The notes beneath the pieces were generated by a model. That model was not told where the DNA came from. It did not search any database and saw only the letters and a program-made list of their open reading frames with translations. Shown one piece after another: positions 60,211 to 64,000 of a DNA stretch of 64,000 nucleotides. The stretch covers positions 2,216,501 through 2,280,500 of the forward strand of contig CP085928.1 of NCBI GenBank assembly GCA_020735665.1, given 5' to 3'. A program made the position numbers and the translations under genes. The DNA is from Lachnospiraceae bacterium GAM79 (lineage in GTDB: Bacteria > Bacillota > Clostridia > Lachnospirales > Lachnospiraceae). Position 1 is the first letter of the stretch; each line of letters begins with the position of its first letter.

Positions 60211-61896
60211 CTACAGATTCCGGTGCAGCAGACGATGTTCTTTTCCCGCAAGGAAATGATCGTACAACTGACGGATTGCCGGGTTTTCCTCGGAGAAACG
60301 GACATTGGAGCTTGCGTCTGCATTGTACATACCTTCCATACGGCTCCGTCTGGTTCTTGGGCCTGCGCCGGATGGCTGACCGCCACCCATGATACATCCA
60401 CGTCTGCACGCCATAACTTCAACGAAATCATAGCTTGCTTCGCCGGATCGGATACGGTCAAGCAACCGTCCTGCATTTGCAAGACCATGTACAACTGCGA
60501 TCTTCACTTCTCTGCCATCTAAATCGATCGTTGCTTCCTTCGTTCCTTCAAATCCCCGGACACCTGTATAACTGATCTCACGGATCGTGTTATAGGATTT
60601 GTCCTCCGCAAGACGACGGAGCACCGCTTCCGTTACACCACCTGTCGTTCCGAAGATCTTGCCTGCACCGGAAGCCACGGAAAATGGTGCATCTGCGGAT
60701 TCATTTTCCAGTTCGGTAAACTGCAGTCCCATCTGCTTGATCATCCGCACAACCTCTGTCGTTGTGATGACATAATCGGTATCCTGTCTGCCATCCGTGA
60801 AATTATCCGGTCGGAGGATCTCTCCCTTCTTTGCTGTACAAGGCATGATCGATACAACCATCGTTCTCTTACCATCTTCTTTATCTTTCTCTGCAAAATA
60901 ATCCTTGATCACTGCCGAGAACATCCCCTGTGGAGAACGGCAGGTTGACAGATTATCTGCAAATTCCGGATATTTTTCTTCACAATATTTGACCCAGCCC
61001 GGACAACAGGATGTAAATAATGGCAGCTTCTCATCCGACGCAAGACGCGCCGCAAATTCTTTGGATTCCTCCATAACCGTAAGATCGGCGCCAAAGCTTG
61101 TGTCAAATACCATGTCAAAGCCCATGATACGAAGTGCTGATACCAGCTTGCCAAAACAGTTCTCGCCCTTTGGTATGCCGAAGTTATCTCCAACTGCCAC
61201 GCGGACTGCCGGTGCGATCTGTGCGACCACCCGGATGGACGGATCTTCGATCGCATCCCAGATATCGGTTACATTGGTACGGATCGAGATCGCTGCGGTC
61301 GGGCAGACAACTGCACATTGTCCGCATCCTACACAGTCTGTCTCTGCAAGCGGCTTGTCAAATGCCGGCTGCACCTTCATTTTCGAACCACGGAATGCAA
61401 AATCGATAACACCAAGTCCCTGAATCTCATCGCAGGTACGCACACAGTCACCGCACAGGATACATTTATTTGGATCCCGGACGATAGACGGCGAACTCAT
61501 ATCGATCTTTTCTTCTTTTTTATTATTCAGGAAACGAACCGCATGCACACCAACCTTATAGGCAAGTGACTGGAGCGCACACATGCCATTCTTCTGGCAG
61601 GTCGTACAGTCTCTGCAATGAGAGGATAACAACAGCTCGATAATAAGCTTTCTGTACTGCTGCACTTTCTTTGTATTCGTATAGATCACCATGCCCGCTC
61701 TCGGTGTCTCGGAGCATGCCGCAAATATTTTTCCTCTGTCATCTTCTACCACGCACATACGACATGCGCCATAGATGGATAATTCTGAATGATAACAGAA
61801 TGTCGGGATATCGATCCCCGCCTTTCGGATCAGAGACAGAACATTCTTCTCGCCCTCGATCGGCACTTTGATTGAATTGATCGTAATATAATCCAT
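60211..61896 (-). CDS. hydA: [FeFe] hydrogenase catalytic subunit HydA
   Basis: 561 residues. N-terminal [2Fe-2S] domain (CYHSELSIYGACRMCV, CSETP), His-Cys cluster (HCRDCTTCQKNGMC), two [4Fe-4S] sites (CILCGDCVRTCDE and CVGCGQCAVVCPTAAI) and the H-cluster motifs TSCCPGWVKY, MPCTAKKGEI and EVMACRRGCIMGGGQP are all complete. It forms H2 as the catalytic part of an NADH/ferredoxin-dependent trimeric enzyme. The start at 61894-61896 (MDYITINS) follows AAGGAGGGAGACGAAC. The gene order hydC-hydB-hydA is that of the electron-bifurcating type, an inference for activity. Confidence 0.96.
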   Translation of the reverse strand: MDYITINSIKVPIEGEKNVLSLIRKAGIDIPTFCYHSELSIYGACRMCVVEDDRGKIFAACSETPRAGMVIYTNTKKVQQYRKLIIELLLSSHCRDCTTCQKNGMCALQSLAYKVGVHAVRFLNNKKEEKIDMSSPSIVRDPNKCILCGDCVRTCDEIQGLGVIDFAFRGSKMKVQPAFDKPLAETDCVGCGQCAVVCPTAAISIRTNVTDIWDAIEDPSIRVVAQIAPAVRVAVGDNFGIPKGENCFGKLVSALRIMGFDMVFDTSFGADLTVMEESKEFAARLASDEKLPLFTSCCPGWVKYCEEKYPEFADNLSTCRSPQGMFSAVIKDYFAEKDKEDGKRTMVVSIMPCTAKKGEILRPDNFTDGRQDTDYVITTTEVVRMIKQMGLQFTELENESADAPFSVASGAGKIFGTTGGVTEAVLRRLAEDKSYNTIREISYTGVRGFEGTKEATIDLDGREVKIAVVHGLANAGRLLDRIRSGEASYDFVEVMACRRGCIMGGGQPSGAGPRTRRSRMEGMYNADASSNVRFSEENPAIRQLYDHFLAGKEHRLLHRNL

Positions 61897-61910
61897 GTTC
61901 GTCTCCCTCC

Positions 61911-63896
61911 TTAATTCTCTGTATATACTGCATGGAACGCACAATTATCGATACATGCACCACACTTGATGCATTTGGCTGTATCAATGACAAATGGTTT
62001 CCGGATCTCACCTGTGATCGCACCGACCGGACAGTTTCTCGCACATTTGGAACAGCCCTTACATGCTTCCGGATCGATCTTATAGCGAACCAGTGCTTTA
62101 CAGTTTCCGGTTCTGCATCGTTTGTCAACCACATGCTCGATGTATTCCTGACGGAAATTCTTCAGCGTACTGAGTACCGGCAGGGCTGCGCTCTTACCAA
62201 GTCCACAAAGGGCCGTGTCGGTGATCGCCTGGCCCAGTTCCTCTAACAGATCCAGATCCTCTAACGTACCATTTCCGGCAACGATCCGCTCTAGGATCTC
62301 AAGCATCCGCTTGGTTCCTTCACGGCATGGAACGCATTTGCCGCAGCTCTCGTTCTGTGTAAAGTTCATAAAGAAACGGGCTACCTCAACCAGACAGGTA
62401 TTCTCATCCATAACAACCAGACCACCTGAACCGATCATCGCGCCTTTGCTCTTTAATGAATCAAAATCCAGACTGACCTCCAGATCATCCGTCACCAGAC
62501 AGCCACCGGATGGTCCACCGATCTGAACTGCCTTTAATGGGATGTCATCCTTTAAACCACCGCCGATATCATACACGATCTCACGCAGCTTTGTTCCCAT
62601 CGGTACCTCGATCAGTCCCGTATTCTTTACACTTCCGGTCAATGCAAATGCCTTGGTTCCCGGACTTTTCTCCGGTCCGATCGACTTGTACCAGTCTGCA
62701 CCATTTAAAATGATCATGGACACATTTGCATAGGTTTCTACATTATTCAGAACCGTCGGCTTGGCAAATAAGCCCTGCTCTACGGTTCTTGGCGGCTTGG
62801 TTCTCGGCATTCCGCGCTGTCCCTCGATCGATGCCGTAAGCGCACTTCCCTCTCCGCAGACAAATGCCCCCGCGCCACGATTGATATGTATATGGAAAGA
62901 AAAATCGGAACCTAAGATATCCTCACCAAGGAAGCCCGCTTCCTCTGCCTGTGCTATCGCTGTCTTCAAACGGCTGACTGCCAGCGGATATTCTGCTCTT
63001 ACATAGACATATCCCTCCTGCGCACCAACCGCATATGCAGCAATGATCATACCCTCTAACATCTTATGCGGATCGCCTTCCATCACGCTTCGATCCATGA
63101 ACGCACCCGGATCTCCCTCATCACCATTGCAGACAACATATCGGATCTTCTCCGCCTGTCTGGCAACCTGCTGCCATTTGTATCCGGTCGGGAAACCACC
63201 GCCTCCACGTCCACGCAGATTGGAGTCACTGATGACCTGAATAACCTCCGAAGGCTCCATGGTAAATAACACCTTACGAAGTGCCTGATATCCACCGACC
63301 GCAAGATATTCATTGATATTTTCTGCATCGATATGTCCGCAGTTTTTCAGTACCAGTCTGGTCTGTTTCTTATAAAATGGAATTTCTTCCTGCTGTCTGT
63401 AGACAATACCATCCTTGTGATACATCAGACGCTCTACCGGTCTTCCGTGCAGGATCGTCTCGTTGAAGATCTCCTCGCAGTCTTCTTCCTTTACTTTTAT
63501 GTAGATATAATTATATGGCTCGATTCGCACAAGCGGCCCCATCTCGCAGAAACCATGACAGCCGCTTTTCTTCACGCCGACATGACAGGATTCTTTTATA
63601 ACTGTCTGTCCCGCTGCAGAATTCTCTGTTTTACTAATGTCTGTTTCAAATTCTTCTGCTATATCCGGCTTTTCCTGTTTCTCCGTCCCTGTATACTCTG
63701 CCTCCGGGACAAATTCTACCTTCACGCCCTCCGACTGCTTCGCCATCTCGCAGAACCGGTCGTATATTTTCTGAGAGCCACCCGCCAGACATCCGGTTCC
63801 TGCACAGACAAGGATCCTGTGCGAATCTGCATGCAACATCTCTTCTGCCTGTTTTACTGCTGCGTCAAGCTCCGATACATTTGTTATTCTATTCAT
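61911..63896 (-). CDS. hydB: Bifurcating hydrogenase NuoF-like subunit HydB
   Basis: 661 residues. N-terminal thioredoxin-like [2Fe-2S] domain (LVCAGTGCLAGGSQKIYDRF, SGCHGFCEMGPLVRI), NADH/FMN domain (LRGRGGGGFPTGYKWQQVAR, VVCNGDEGDPGAFMDRSVME), the [4Fe-4S] helix bundle (ESCGKCVPCREGTKRML) and C-terminal 2[4Fe-4S] domain (CKGCSKCARNCPVGAI, CIKCGACIDNCAFHAV). It takes electrons from NADH. An acidic stretch of about 35 residues (near 62-95) is inserted in the N-terminal cluster domain. The start at ATG 63894-63896 is 6 bases from AGGAGG. It overlaps the hydC stop. Confidence 0.95.
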   Translation of the reverse strand: MNRITNVSELDAAVKQAEEMLHADSHRILVCAGTGCLAGGSQKIYDRFCEMAKQSEGVKVEFVPEAEYTGTEKQEKPDIAEEFETDISKTENSAAGQTVIKESCHVGVKKSGCHGFCEMGPLVRIEPYNYIYIKVKEEDCEEIFNETILHGRPVERLMYHKDGIVYRQQEEIPFYKKQTRLVLKNCGHIDAENINEYLAVGGYQALRKVLFTMEPSEVIQVISDSNLRGRGGGGFPTGYKWQQVARQAEKIRYVVCNGDEGDPGAFMDRSVMEGDPHKMLEGMIIAAYAVGAQEGYVYVRAEYPLAVSRLKTAIAQAEEAGFLGEDILGSDFSFHIHINRGAGAFVCGEGSALTASIEGQRGMPRTKPPRTVEQGLFAKPTVLNNVETYANVSMIILNGADWYKSIGPEKSPGTKAFALTGSVKNTGLIEVPMGTKLREIVYDIGGGLKDDIPLKAVQIGGPSGGCLVTDDLEVSLDFDSLKSKGAMIGSGGLVVMDENTCLVEVARFFMNFTQNESCGKCVPCREGTKRMLEILERIVAGNGTLEDLDLLEELGQAITDTALCGLGKSAALPVLSTLKNFRQEYIEHVVDKRCRTGNCKALVRYKIDPEACKGCSKCARNCPVGAITGEIRKPFVIDTAKCIKCGACIDNCAFHAVYTEN

Positions 63897-64000
63897 CCGC
63901 ACCCTCCTTCAATTCTGCTATCAATGCAGTTACCTTCTCCGGTGTCATAGCCGGATGAACAACATCGTTTACCGTCATGACCGGTGCGAGTCCGCATGCG
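63889..64000 (-). CDS. hydC: Bifurcating hydrogenase NuoE-like subunit HydC (3' end only)
   Basis: Only the last 36 residues are in the window: ACGLAPVMTVNDVVHPAMTP, then EKVTALIAELKEGADE. The CxLAPVMxVND block is the end of the thioredoxin-like [2Fe-2S] NuoE/HydC fold. Its final codons overlap the start of hydB (ATGAATAG), so translation is coupled. The rest lies beyond the right edge. Confidence 0.85.
   Translation of the reverse strand, partial: ACGLAPVMTVNDVVHPAMTPEKVTALIAELKEGADE

Overview
The window looks like a Lachnospiraceae (Clostridia, Bacillota) chromosome, probably a gut Coprococcus-like organism; this is inferred and not tested by any search. The pointers are strong AGGAGG-type ribosome binding sites, a glmS ribozyme, a SAM-I riboswitch, a pyrBI pair, an electron-bifurcating type [FeFe] hydrogenase (HydCBA order), cohesin/dockerin proteins, a GH9 endoglucanase lipoprotein, a firmicute-type Tad pilus cluster and a eukaryotic-type HisA. 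No rRNA, tRNA, CRISPR array, transposase or integrase was recognised.

Layout. Positions 1-8550 (all minus strand) are the accessory end of an integrative/conjugative-type element: CpaB-like SAF protein (cut by the window edge), a 27-residue membrane peptide, prepilin peptidase, DUF6133-like pilin-like protein, SpoVG, YodL-domain protein, two AbrB-like proteins, a D12-class adenine methylase that lacks a normal start codon, a DUF5688 gene split by one in-frame amber codon, an ArdA-like antirestriction protein and several small unknowns. Positions 9057-14244 hold a chromosomal Tad/Flp pilus locus (peptidase, tadZ, tadA, tadB, tadC and a pilin gene truncated to 29 codons). The pilin is truncated about where the element appears to stop, suggesting that insertion broke it.

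Positions 14.6-18.3 kb hold secreted proteins, including an AT-rich pair with a predicted beta-helix/C39-like peptidase. Next come a PadR-type operon (plus), a Pro/Gln repeat protein, a hybrid histidine kinase, a GtrA-YfhO fusion, the GH9 lipoprotein, HisA, ComF, RecD2, MreB/Mbl, a multi-PAS/GAF protein without output domain and a DivIVA-like coiled-coil protein, nearly all on the minus strand.

From 36.9 kb gene directions are mixed: a lipoprotein, an FHA protein, glmS with its ribozyme and promoter, metG, an EamA transporter, DUF2752 and DUF4234 membrane proteins, a divergent carbamoyltransferase, pyrB-pyrI, murA, a dockerin-bearing glucosaminidase, a cohesin-bearing membrane protein with a large acidic tail, metK behind a SAM-I riboswitch, TraX, HIT, a nitrilase, bioY under a BirA-type operator with a structured leader, and hydA-hydB-hydC (partial) at the right edge.

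The most unusual signals are non-coding. Two large hairpin elements (37674-37868 and 47109-47334) share a core of about 57 nt but have unrelated, internally complementary arms. A third element (54860-55128) can form two mutually exclusive long pairings. The bioY leader joins a BirA operator/promoter overlap with a terminator-like hairpin inside a perfect 11-bp long-range helix. All coordinates, motifs and alignments come from reading the sequence by eye; family names rest on recalled motifs, not on database searches.
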